From Oscillospiraceae bacterium (GTDB lineage Bacteria > Bacillota > Clostridia > Oscillospirales > Oscillospiraceae): 64,000 nucleotides of DNA. Each line of letters starts with the position of its first letter. Position 1 is the stretch's first letter. A program made the translations under genes and the position numbers. The notes under the pieces are model-generated. The model did no database searches and was not told where the DNA came from. It was given only the letters and a program-made list of their open reading frames with translations. Location: contig SVMH01000004.1 in assembly GCA_015067525.1 (NCBI GenBank), positions 20,289 to 84,288 on the forward strand, given 5' to 3'. Positions 25,479 to 33,570 of this stretch are shown piece by piece.

Positions 25479-25486
25479 GTTAGTAT
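25458..25486 (+). promoter_or_regulatory. Candidate sigma-A promoter of the XRE/S24 regulator
   Basis: TTGACA (25458-25463) - 17 nt - TAGTAT (25481-25486). Confidence 0.6.
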
Positions 25487-25528
25487 AAAATCGAATTTCA
25501 GCAAAATTGGTCGAGGGAGGTCGAAACC

Positions 25529-26278
25529 ATGAGTTTTGGTGAACGGTTGCGCCGCCGCAGAGAGGAACTGGGTATCTCCCGCGCGGAGCTGGCCGATCGT
25601 CTGGGTGTTTCCCGCTCGGCCATCGGCAATTATGAGACCGGCGTCAGCGCGCCCAAGGAAGAGGTGCTGCTGCGCCTGTTTGACGCGCTGCAGGTGGACC
25701 CCAACTATCTCTACCGTGACAGCTTTCGCACGGCTGCGTCGCCGCTGTATACCGGCGAGGAACAGCGCCTGGTGGAAAAATTCCGCCGCCTGAGCCTGAC
25801 CGGCCGCCGCACGGTGTATGCGCTGGTGGATGCGCTGGGCGAGTGGCAGGAGGAACTGGAAGCGGATCGGGGCGCCGCGGAGCCTCGGGTCATCCCGCTG
25901 TACCGCTCGCCTGCCGCCGCGGGCTATGCCGCGCCGGTGTTTGGGGAGGATTTTACCCCCCTGACCGTCACCGGCGACGTGCCGCCCGGTGCGGAGCTGG
26001 CCGTGCGGATCCAGGGCGACTCCATGGAGCCGGTGATCGCCGACGGCGCGGTGGTGTACGTCAACCACGATCCGCTGCAGAACGGCGATGTGGGCATTTT
26101 CTGCGTGGACGGCGATATGCTGTGCAAGCAGTACTATAAAGACCCGCTGGGCGTAGTGTATCTTTTCTCCCTCAACCGCCGCCGCGCGGATGCCGACGTG
26201 GTGTTCCCCCGCGGCAGCGGGCGGAGCCTGACCTGCTTTGGCCGCGTGATCCTGCACGCCCAACCTCTGCCGGAATAA
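25529..26278 (+). CDS. XRE-family HTH regulator with S24 peptidase-like (LexA/CI-type) domain
   Basis: SFGERLRRRREELGISRAELADRLGVSRSAIGNYETGVSAPKEEVLLRLFDALQVDPNYLY; C-terminal RIQGDSMEPVIADGAVVYVNHDPLQNGDVGIFCVDGDMLCKQYYKDPLG. Confidence 0.93.
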   Translation: MSFGERLRRRREELGISRAELADRLGVSRSAIGNYETGVSAPKEEVLLRLFDALQVDPNYLYRDSFRTAASPLYTGEEQRLVEKFRRLSLTGRRTVYALVDALGEWQEELEADRGAAEPRVIPLYRSPAAAGYAAPVFGEDFTPLTVTGDVPPGAELAVRIQGDSMEPVIADGAVVYVNHDPLQNGDVGIFCVDGDMLCKQYYKDPLGVVYLFSLNRRRADADVVFPRGSGRSLTCFGRVILHAQPLPE

Positions 26279-26282
26279 AAAA

Positions 26283-26318
26283 GAAAAAGACAAGGCAGTT
26301 TGCCTTGTCTTTTTTGTT
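26283..26318. terminator. Bidirectional terminator
   Basis: AAAAAGACAAGGCAGTTTGCCTTGTCTTTTTT. Confidence 0.75.
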
Positions 26319-26330
26319 GCAGCTTTTCTT

Positions 26331-27065
26331 TTACAGCAGGAATCCGCCGTCGGAGGCCAGCACCTGGCCGGTGATAAAGGAAGCTTTTTCGTCGGCCAGA
26401 AATGCCACGGCGTGAGCGATATCCTCCGGCGTGCCCAGACGGCCCAAGGGGGTATCGTTGGCCAGCATAGGCAGCGCCTCGGCGGGCAGGGCGTCCAACA
26501 TATCGGTTTTGATGACGCCGGGTGCCACGCAGTTGACGCGGATGCCGGTGGGGCCCAGCTCGGCGGCCAGCGAACGGGTCAGGCCGATGAGGGCGTGCTT
26601 GGTGGCGGAGTAGGTGGCCTCACAGCTGGCGCCCCGCAGGCCCCAGATGGAGGAGATGGTAATGATGCAGCCTTCGTGTTCGTGCAGCATGTGGGGCAGC
26701 ACGGCCTGAATGGTGTGGTAAGCGCCATCCACGTTGACGGCGAAATAACGGCGCCACATCTCCGGCGTTACGTCCTGAAAAAGGCTCTGGCCCGCGGTGC
26801 CGGCGTTGCTCACCAGCAGCGACACGGGGCCGAAGGTCTTCTCAATGCGGCGCACCATCGTGTTCACAGCCTCGCGGTCAGCCACGTCGGCCTGACAGGT
26901 CATGACGCGGCAGCCCTCGGCGGTCAGTTGAGCGGCCAGTTCCTCGGCGCAGTCGCGGCGCTCGATATAGTTGATGCAGACGGCCCAACCGTCGCGGGCC
27001 AGCCGGGCGGCGACGGCACGACCAATGCCGCGGGAAGAGCCGGTCACCAGTGCGATTTTTTCCAT
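26331..27065 (-). CDS. SDR family oxidoreductase (FabG-like)
   Basis: ALVTGSSRGIGRAVAARLARDGW, SNAGTAG, YSATKHALIGLTRSLAAELGPTGIRVNCVAPGVIKTDM. Confidence 0.92.
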   Translation of the reverse strand: MEKIALVTGSSRGIGRAVAARLARDGWAVCINYIERRDCAEELAAQLTAEGCRVMTCQADVADREAVNTMVRRIEKTFGPVSLLVSNAGTAGQSLFQDVTPEMWRRYFAVNVDGAYHTIQAVLPHMLHEHEGCIITISSIWGLRGASCEATYSATKHALIGLTRSLAAELGPTGIRVNCVAPGVIKTDMLDALPAEALPMLANDTPLGRLGTPEDIAHAVAFLADEKASFITGQVLASDGGFLL

Positions 27066-27174
27066 AAGAATCCCTCCTTGCTGGGGTTAAAAAGAGTATA
27101 ACAAAATTTTTTGGATTTAGCAAGAAAAGTGTTGACAAAGGAAAAGTTTTCGTGTATAGTAATTTACGTTCTCC

Positions 27175-27250
27175 GCGCGGTTAGCTCAGCTGGTAGAGCA
27201 CATGCTTGACGTGCATGGGGTCACAGGTTCGAGTCCTGTACCGCGCACCA
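27175..27250 (+). tRNA. tRNA-Val (GAC)
   Basis: GCGCGGTTAGCTCAGCTGGTAGAGCACATGCTTGACGTGCATGGGGTCACAGGTTCGAGTCCTGTACCGCGCACCA. Confidence 0.96.
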
Positions 27251-27345
27251 AAAACGGTGATCTTCGAAAGAAGGTCACCGTTTTTCTTTTCTTTGCTGCA
27301 TTGACGATGCTTTTTCTGCATGCTATCATCACGGAGGTGATGCAT

Positions 27346-28611
27346 ATGACGAAAAAACTTCCGTCCGTCGTTCTGCGCCGGAATAACCGGATCTATATCG
27401 TGCAGGCGGCGGTGGAATATCATATTTCCCTCTTGCTGACGGGCTCGTTTCTGGCGGCGCTGACCTCGCGGCTGGGCATGTCGGATGCCCTGACGGGCAT
27501 TTTGAGCGCCGTGATCTCGCTGGGCTGCGTGTTTCAGCTGTTGAGTCTGCTGCTGCGGCCCCGGCGCTCCCGCGCCTTTATTACGGGCATGAGCGTGCTC
27601 AATCAGCTGCTGTTCGCTGCGCTCTATTTTGTGCCGTTTCTGCCCGGCAGTGACCGGCTGCGGATCGCGCTGTTCGTGGTGCTGATCCTTACGGCTTACT
27701 TTATCTACAATGTGGCCCATCCCGAGAAAGTGAGCTGGCTGATGCACTGGGTGGAGGACGGCGTGCGCGGCATGTTTACCGCCAACATGCAGATCTTCTC
27801 CCTGCTGAGCGGCATGGTGTTTTCCCTGGCCATGGGCGCCGTGGCAGACCATTTCCGGGGCAAAGGGCGGCCGGACACGGCGTTTTTGCTGTGCGGCGTG
27901 ACCGTTCTGGTGCTGATGGCGGTCCATACGGGCCTAATGTGGAACGTTTCGGATCGGGAGCTGCCGCAGCGGAGTGAGCGCGGCGTGCTGCGGCGGTTTG
28001 CTGCCGTGCTGCAGCAGCGTCCGGTGCGGCGCATCACGGTTCTGTATTCGCTGTGGAGCATGGCTAACTATGCGGCCATCCCCTTTTACGGTACGTATCA
28101 GATCAAGGAGCTGGGCTTCAGCCTGACGCTGGTGTCGGCACTGAGCATTGCGGGCAGTCTGGCGCGTGCACTGGTGTCGCGGGCGTGGGGCCGCTACGGC
28201 GACCGCTGTTCCTTTGCCATGATGGTGCGGCGCGGTCTTTTGTTGGCGTCCGCGGGATTTCTGGTCTGCGCCTTTGCATCGCCGGGACGGGGCCTGGTAC
28301 CCTTTGCGCTGTTCAACATCCTGTTTTGTGTAGCGCAGGGCGCGGTGGAGATCGGGCGGAACAACCTGATTTTTGACGTGGTGCCGGAGGAACAGCGCCC
28401 CGATGCGCTGGCACTGACCCAGAGCATCTGCGGTCTGGCGGGCTTTTTGTCCACACTGGTCTTCAGCGCCGTGGTCAGCGCCATGCAGCGCGGCGGCAGC
28501 ACGGTGTTGGGTCTGCCCTGCTATGCCCAGCAGGTGATGAGCGTGGTGGCGTGCGTGCTTGCCTTGACGGCGGCGGCCTATGTGCATACCGCTATGATCA
28601 AAAAACAGTAA
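27346..28611 (+). CDS. MFS transporter
   Basis: 12-TM-like hydrophobic protein; promoter TTGACG-17-TATCAT and GGAGGTGATG upstream. An in-frame ATG at 27340 is an alternative start. Confidence 0.8.
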   Translation: MTKKLPSVVLRRNNRIYIVQAAVEYHISLLLTGSFLAALTSRLGMSDALTGILSAVISLGCVFQLLSLLLRPRRSRAFITGMSVLNQLLFAALYFVPFLPGSDRLRIALFVVLILTAYFIYNVAHPEKVSWLMHWVEDGVRGMFTANMQIFSLLSGMVFSLAMGAVADHFRGKGRPDTAFLLCGVTVLVLMAVHTGLMWNVSDRELPQRSERGVLRRFAAVLQQRPVRRITVLYSLWSMANYAAIPFYGTYQIKELGFSLTLVSALSIAGSLARALVSRAWGRYGDRCSFAMMVRRGLLLASAGFLVCAFASPGRGLVPFALFNILFCVAQGAVEIGRNNLIFDVVPEEQRPDALALTQSICGLAGFLSTLVFSAVVSAMQRGGSTVLGLPCYAQQVMSVVACVLALTAAAYVHTAMIKKQ

Positions 28612-28648
28612 AAAAGTCCGGACGGAATTTCCGTCCGGACTTTTTATT
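28612..28648. terminator. Bidirectional terminator
   Basis: AAAAAGTCCGGACGGAATTTCCGTCCGGACTTTTTA. Confidence 0.8.
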
Positions 28649-28656
28649 TCCGAAAG

Positions 28657-29679
28657 TTACACGTTGTCCCAAGGGGAGCGCTCGCGCTCGGCGGAGTCGG
28701 CCACAGGAGGCTCGATGGGGGCGGGCTTGGCGGGGGCGTAGTCGGCGTGTGCGGTGGGGGCATAATCGGCGTGGGCGGCAGCCTTCTTGAGGCGGCGGTC
28801 ACGCAGCAGGATGAAGCCGGCGATAAACAGCACGGCCGCGGCCAGCAGCAGAAGGCCGCCCAGCAGCATGGTGTTGCCGGCGTGGCGCAGCACGGGGCCG
28901 AATACGTTGGGGACGCCGGCGCTCTGGGCCAGCAGCTGAGAGATCTGTGCGCCCTTGAGGGAGACGGCGATGCCCAGCACCGGCAGCGCAGCCAGCGCGG
29001 CGTCAATGCCCAGCCACATCAGGCCTTCCTGACGGGGCCAGCGGAACAGGAAGATCAGCAGCGCCAGCACAAAGGCGGCGCCCAGCAGGGAGATGAGGAT
29101 GATGGGGCCGCGCAGCAGCTGCATCACGGCGGCGAACTCCTCGTAGAGGGCGCTCTGCATCTCCAGCATGGCCTGCGTGATCTCGCCGGACAGGGGGGCG
29201 GCCTGCTGGCTTGCCAGCACGTCCAGCGCATCGGACAGCTGGGCGTCGGTGATGGATACGGCATCCTCCTGCGTCAGCAGGCGCAGCAGCACGATCAGCT
29301 CCTGGCGGTTCTCCTCCACAAGGCGGGCAATCTCCGCTTCGGTCAGCGCCGAGGTGGTAAAGGTGCCCTGCAGCACCTGGCTGAGATCCTGTCCCAGCAG
29401 CTCCACCACTTCGCGGGCGGTGTTGGATTCCAGCAGCGCCTCGGCGGCTTCGGGAGTGATGCCGGCCTCGGTCATGGACTGGATCAGCTCAGGGTCGTTG
29501 AGGGAGATCTCCGACAGGTCGATCTCTTCCACGATCTCTGTGGAGACGTTTTCGATAAATGCCGGATCCAGCAGGCCGGACATGCCCTGCCACACGGGGG
29601 CAAGGATCAGCAGGGGGACCAGAATCATACTCAAAATTGCGGCAAAGATGATGCCGAATACGTTCAGGACTTTTTTCAT
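28657..29679 (-). CDS. Putative membrane protein, unknown function
   Basis: N-terminal hydrophobic helix, three later TM stretches, C-terminal HADYAPTAHADYAPAKPAP repeat; RBS AGGAGGAATTCCC. Confidence 0.75.
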   Translation of the reverse strand: MKKVLNVFGIIFAAILSMILVPLLILAPVWQGMSGLLDPAFIENVSTEIVEEIDLSEISLNDPELIQSMTEAGITPEAAEALLESNTAREVVELLGQDLSQVLQGTFTTSALTEAEIARLVEENRQELIVLLRLLTQEDAVSITDAQLSDALDVLASQQAAPLSGEITQAMLEMQSALYEEFAAVMQLLRGPIILISLLGAAFVLALLIFLFRWPRQEGLMWLGIDAALAALPVLGIAVSLKGAQISQLLAQSAGVPNVFGPVLRHAGNTMLLGGLLLLAAAVLFIAGFILLRDRRLKKAAAHADYAPTAHADYAPAKPAPIEPPVADSAERERSPWDNV

Positions 29680-29813
29680 GGGAATTCCTCCTTTTCAAAC
29701 ACAAGTTAAGCATACAACAAACACCGGAAATTGGCAAGGAAAAAGACGGGTTTCGCCTTGCCGCACGGCGGCGGTTATGATACCATATCCCCAAAGAAAA
29801 GGGGGCGCGGCAG

Positions 29814-30518
29814 ATGGAAAAGAAGAAACCCTTGGTTTGCGTTTCGTCGGATATCCGGCGGCTGGAAAGCGATCCGCGGCGGCTGGAGCTGCAGCTGCAT
29901 GGTACCTATACCGCGGCGGTGGCGTCGGCCGGCGCTGTGCCGCTGGCTGCCTGCGGCCACTGCGCGGAAGAACTGGCGGATTTGTGTGACGGCTTGCTGC
30001 TGACCGGCGGCGCGGATCTGGATCCGTCGCTGTACGGTGAGGCTGTCCTCAACGACACCGTCAAGGTGCAGCCGGAGCGGGACGATTTTGAGTTGGCGCT
30101 CTTCTGGGCCTTTTACCGGCGCGGCAAGCCGATCTTTGGCATCTGCCGCGGCTGCCAGCTCATCAATGTGGCGCTGGGCGGCACGCTGTATCAGGATCTG
30201 GTGGAACAAAAGGGCTTGATGCATTCCGATCCTGAGCTGCGCCACGCGGTGCGCGTGGAGGAGGGCTCGGTGCTGTACCGTTTGTTTGGGACGCAGTTTT
30301 TTGTCAACTCCACCCACCATCAGGCGGTGAAGGACGCGGCGCCGGGGCTGCGGATCACGGCCCGCAGCGACGAGGGCATCGTGGAGGCCTTCGAGCATGA
30401 ATCGCTGCCCATTCTGGCTACCCAATTCCATCCCGAGCGGCTGACAGGCGTGCTGTGGGATGACCGCACGCCGGATTTTGCACCGTTGTTTGCGCATTTT
30501 GCTGCGCTTTGTCAATAA
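29814..30518 (+). CDS. Class I glutamine amidotransferase, gamma-glutamyl-GABA hydrolase-like (PuuD family)
   Basis: LLLTGGADLDPSLYGE, IFGICRGCQLINVALGGTLYQDL, NSTHHQAVKD, ATQFHPE. Confidence 0.9.
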   Translation: MEKKKPLVCVSSDIRRLESDPRRLELQLHGTYTAAVASAGAVPLAACGHCAEELADLCDGLLLTGGADLDPSLYGEAVLNDTVKVQPERDDFELALFWAFYRRGKPIFGICRGCQLINVALGGTLYQDLVEQKGLMHSDPELRHAVRVEEGSVLYRLFGTQFFVNSTHHQAVKDAAPGLRITARSDEGIVEAFEHESLPILATQFHPERLTGVLWDDRTPDFAPLFAHFAALCQ

Positions 30519-30549
30519 GAAAAGCACCCGTTCGGGTGCTTTTCTTATT
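30519..30549. terminator. Bidirectional terminator
   Basis: AAGAAAAGCACCCGTTCGGGTGCTTTTCTTA. Confidence 0.75.
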
Positions 30550-31459
30550 TGCTCAGTTTTTTGAGATACTTTTCAAACTCCTCCGGCAAGCCGCAGGAGA
30601 GCTCTACCGTTTCTCCGGTACGGGGGTGGATAAACCGCAGGCCCACAGCGTGGAGGCATTGTCCAGTGAGGCCGGGGACGGCCTTTTTGGCGCCGTACAC
30701 CGTGTCGCCCAGAATGGGGTGCCCGATGTGGGCCATATGGACGCGGATCTGGTGGGTGCGGCCCGTCTCCAGACGGCAGCGCACGTGGGTGGCCCCCGGA
30801 TATCGGGCGATGACCTCCCAATGGGTCACGGCGTGGCGGCTGTTGTGGGGCGTGACCGCCATCTTCTTGCGGTCGGTATGATGCCGGCCGATGGGGGCGT
30901 CCACGGTGCCGCAGTCCTCGCGGAGATTGCCCACCACCAGACACTCATAGGTGCGGGCAAGGGTGTGGTCAGCGAGCTGGGCGGCAAGGCCCAGATGGGC
31001 GGCGTCATTTTTGGCGGCGATGATGAGACCGCTGGTGTCGCGGTCGATGCGGTGGACGACACCGGGCCGCTTCTCCCCGCCCACGCCGGACAGGGAATCG
31101 CCGCAGTGGTGCAAAAGGGCGTTGACCAGCGTGCCGTCGGGATGGCCCGGCGCAGGATGTACCACAAGGCCGGTGGGCTTGTTGACCACGATCACGTCGT
31201 CGTCCTCATAGACCACATCCAGCGCGATATTCTGTGCCGCGACTTGGGTTTCCGCGGCCTCCGGCAGGGTGACGGACACGGTTTCGCCGCCGGTCATGCG
31301 GTAGCTCTTGCCGGGGAGTTTTCCGTCACACAACACGCAGCCCTGCTCGATGAGACGGGCGGCGGCGCTGCGGCTGACGCCGTCCAGCTGCGCGGCAAGA
31401 AAACTGTCGATGCGCGCGCCGCTGTCTTCACTTGTCGCTTGCAGGATCTTCGGCTCCAT
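30545..31459 (-). CDS. RluA family pseudouridine synthase
   Basis: S4-like N-terminus ARIDSFLAAQLDGVSRSAAARLIEQGCVLCDG; VVHRIDRDTSGLIIAAKND; GRTHQIRVHMAHIGHPILGD. Start MEPKILQ at 31459. Confidence 0.95.
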   Translation of the reverse strand: MEPKILQATSEDSGARIDSFLAAQLDGVSRSAAARLIEQGCVLCDGKLPGKSYRMTGGETVSVTLPEAAETQVAAQNIALDVVYEDDDVIVVNKPTGLVVHPAPGHPDGTLVNALLHHCGDSLSGVGGEKRPGVVHRIDRDTSGLIIAAKNDAAHLGLAAQLADHTLARTYECLVVGNLREDCGTVDAPIGRHHTDRKKMAVTPHNSRHAVTHWEVIARYPGATHVRCRLETGRTHQIRVHMAHIGHPILGDTVYGAKKAVPGLTGQCLHAVGLRFIHPRTGETVELSCGLPEEFEKYLKKLSK

Positions 31460-31928
31460 CCGGGGTCTCCTTCTTTTTCGCGTCGTATTTGTCGTACAGC
31501 CACAGGTAGTAAATGCTGCCAAGGATGGCGCCCACCACCACGAAACAGTCGGCCAGATTGAACACGGGGTAGTCAAACAGCAGCAGGTCAAACATATCCA
31601 CCACGTAACCGAGCATCACGCGGTCGATCATGTTGCCGATGCCGCCGCCGATGATCAGCACGCAGGCGGTGACGCCCAGCGGATGGCGCACCACTTTTTT
31701 AAACAGCAGAACGGCCAGCACCAGCATCAGCACCGCCGTCAGCGCCACCAGAAAGGCGGTTTTGCCGGAGAGGCTGGACCATGCGGCACCGTAGTTGTGC
31801 AGGCGGCGCAGCTGCAGGATGTGGGGGATAAAGGGCATGGACTGGCCGATTTCCAGATGGTTGACCGTCCAGTATTTCAGCCACTGGTCGGCGGCCACGG
31901 TAACAACAAAAAGCAGGATGTATAACAT
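31428..31928 (-). CDS. lspA: Signal peptidase II
   Basis: VVTVAADQWLKYW, NYGAAWSS, IIGGGIGNMIDRVMLGYVVDMFD, PVFNLADCFVVVGAI. Confidence 0.95.
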   Translation of the reverse strand: MLYILLFVVTVAADQWLKYWTVNHLEIGQSMPFIPHILQLRRLHNYGAAWSSLSGKTAFLVALTAVLMLVLAVLLFKKVVRHPLGVTACVLIIGGGIGNMIDRVMLGYVVDMFDLLLFDYPVFNLADCFVVVGAILGSIYYLWLYDKYDAKKKETPDGAEDPASDK

Positions 31929-32124
31929 AAAACGGATCCTTTCCGAGGTTGTTCTCCCTTATCATATCCCAAAAGCGGACAATTTGCAACTGCGGCCTTT
32001 TGCGCTGCGGGTGCACATTTTTCTTCGTCTGTTTCTTGTGCGGCAGGGCGCTTTGTGCTATAATATATTAGTTAAAGTAGATTACTATCGCCTTTTTTCG
32101 GTAAAGGCGGTTTGGAGGCTTGTT

Positions 32125-33537
32125 TTGGATAGAAAACTGGTGCTGCTGGACGAGGCGCAGATGGCCCGCCAGCGTGATTTTGAACAAAAGATCCGTGCCA
32201 TCCACACTCAACGCGGTGTGACGCCGAAGGCTCTGGTGGACACTTTCGGCTGCCAGCAGAACGTGGCCGACAGCCAGAATATCATGGGTATGCTGCGCGC
32301 CATGGGCTGCGAGCTGACCGACGAGGCCAACGAGGCCGACATTGTGGTGCTCAATACCTGCGCCATCCGCGACCACGCGGAGAAGCGGGTCTACGGCACT
32401 CTGGGCGCATTGACCCACACCAAGAAGGCAAATCCCAACCAGATCATCTGCCTGTGCGGCTGCATGGCCCAGCGCAGCGAGGTGGCGGAAAAGGTGCGCA
32501 AGTCCTACCGCCATGTGGATCTGGTCTTTGGCCCGCAGGCCATGTGGAAGTTCCCGGAGCTTCTCCATCAGGTCTATACCCGCCGGGGCCGCGTGTTCAG
32601 CGTGGAAGATGAGCACGGCCATATCGCCGAGGGCATGCCGGTGGTGCGTGAGGGCGGCATCCGGGCCTGGGTGTCCATCATGTACGGTTGCAACAATTTC
32701 TGCTCTTACTGCATTGTACCCTACGTCCGCGGCCGTGAACGCAGCCGCGACGGCGAGCGGATCCTGGCGGAAGTCCGCGAACTGGTGGCCGCCGGCTACA
32801 AGGAGATCACCCTCTTGGGTCAGAACGTCAACTCCTACGGCAAGGACCTGGGCACCGGCTACAACTTCGCCGCCCTGCTGCGTGACATTGATAAGATCGA
32901 GGGTGACTACCTCATCCGCTTCATGTCTTCCCAGCCCAAGGACGCCACCCATGAGCTCTTTGACGCCATGGCCGAGTGTAAGCACGTGGCCAAGCAGCTG
33001 CACCTGCCGGTGCAGTCCGGCTGCGATCGGGTGCTGCGGGCCATGAACCGCCCCTATGACAAGGCCAAGTATCTTGAACTCATCACCTACGCCCGCAAGG
33101 TCATGCCCGAGCTGGTGCTGACCTCCGACGTGATTATCGGATTCCCCGGTGAAACGGAGAGCGAGGCCATGGAGACGGTGGAGCTGGTGCGCCAGGTGGA
33201 GTTTGACGCCCTCTTTACCTTTATTTTCTCCCCCCGTCCCGGCACACCGGCGGCCAAAATGGATGACCCCGTACCCCGCGCGGAAAAACAGGTGTGGTTC
33301 GACCGCCTGTGCGACACGCAGAATGAGATATCGGCCCGTCTCCATGCCGAATATGTGGGCCGCACTGTTCGCGCGTTGGTGGACGGCGAGACGGACGACA
33401 CGCGCTGGCCCCTCTCGGCCCGCACGGCCGGCGGTCGTCTGGTGCATCTGACCGGCGACAAGAGTGCTCTGGGCACCTACCGTGATGTGAAGATCACCGA
33501 CAGCAACACCTGGGCGCTTTTCGGTGAACTCGTCTGA
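32125..33537 (+). CDS. miaB: tRNA-2-methylthio-N6-dimethylallyladenosine synthase
   Basis: VDTFGCQQNVADSQNIMGML; radical SAM YGCNNFCSYCIVPYVRGRERSR; TRAM tail. Likely TTG start (MDRKLVLLDE) rather than 31795. Confidence 0.94.
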   Translation: MDRKLVLLDEAQMARQRDFEQKIRAIHTQRGVTPKALVDTFGCQQNVADSQNIMGMLRAMGCELTDEANEADIVVLNTCAIRDHAEKRVYGTLGALTHTKKANPNQIICLCGCMAQRSEVAEKVRKSYRHVDLVFGPQAMWKFPELLHQVYTRRGRVFSVEDEHGHIAEGMPVVREGGIRAWVSIMYGCNNFCSYCIVPYVRGRERSRDGERILAEVRELVAAGYKEITLLGQNVNSYGKDLGTGYNFAALLRDIDKIEGDYLIRFMSSQPKDATHELFDAMAECKHVAKQLHLPVQSGCDRVLRAMNRPYDKAKYLELITYARKVMPELVLTSDVIIGFPGETESEAMETVELVRQVEFDALFTFIFSPRPGTPAAKMDDPVPRAEKQVWFDRLCDTQNEISARLHAEYVGRTVRALVDGETDDTRWPLSARTAGGRLVHLTGDKSALGTYRDVKITDSNTWALFGELV

Positions 33538-33570
33538 TATATTTCGATCAACTTTTGAGGAGGTAACAAA

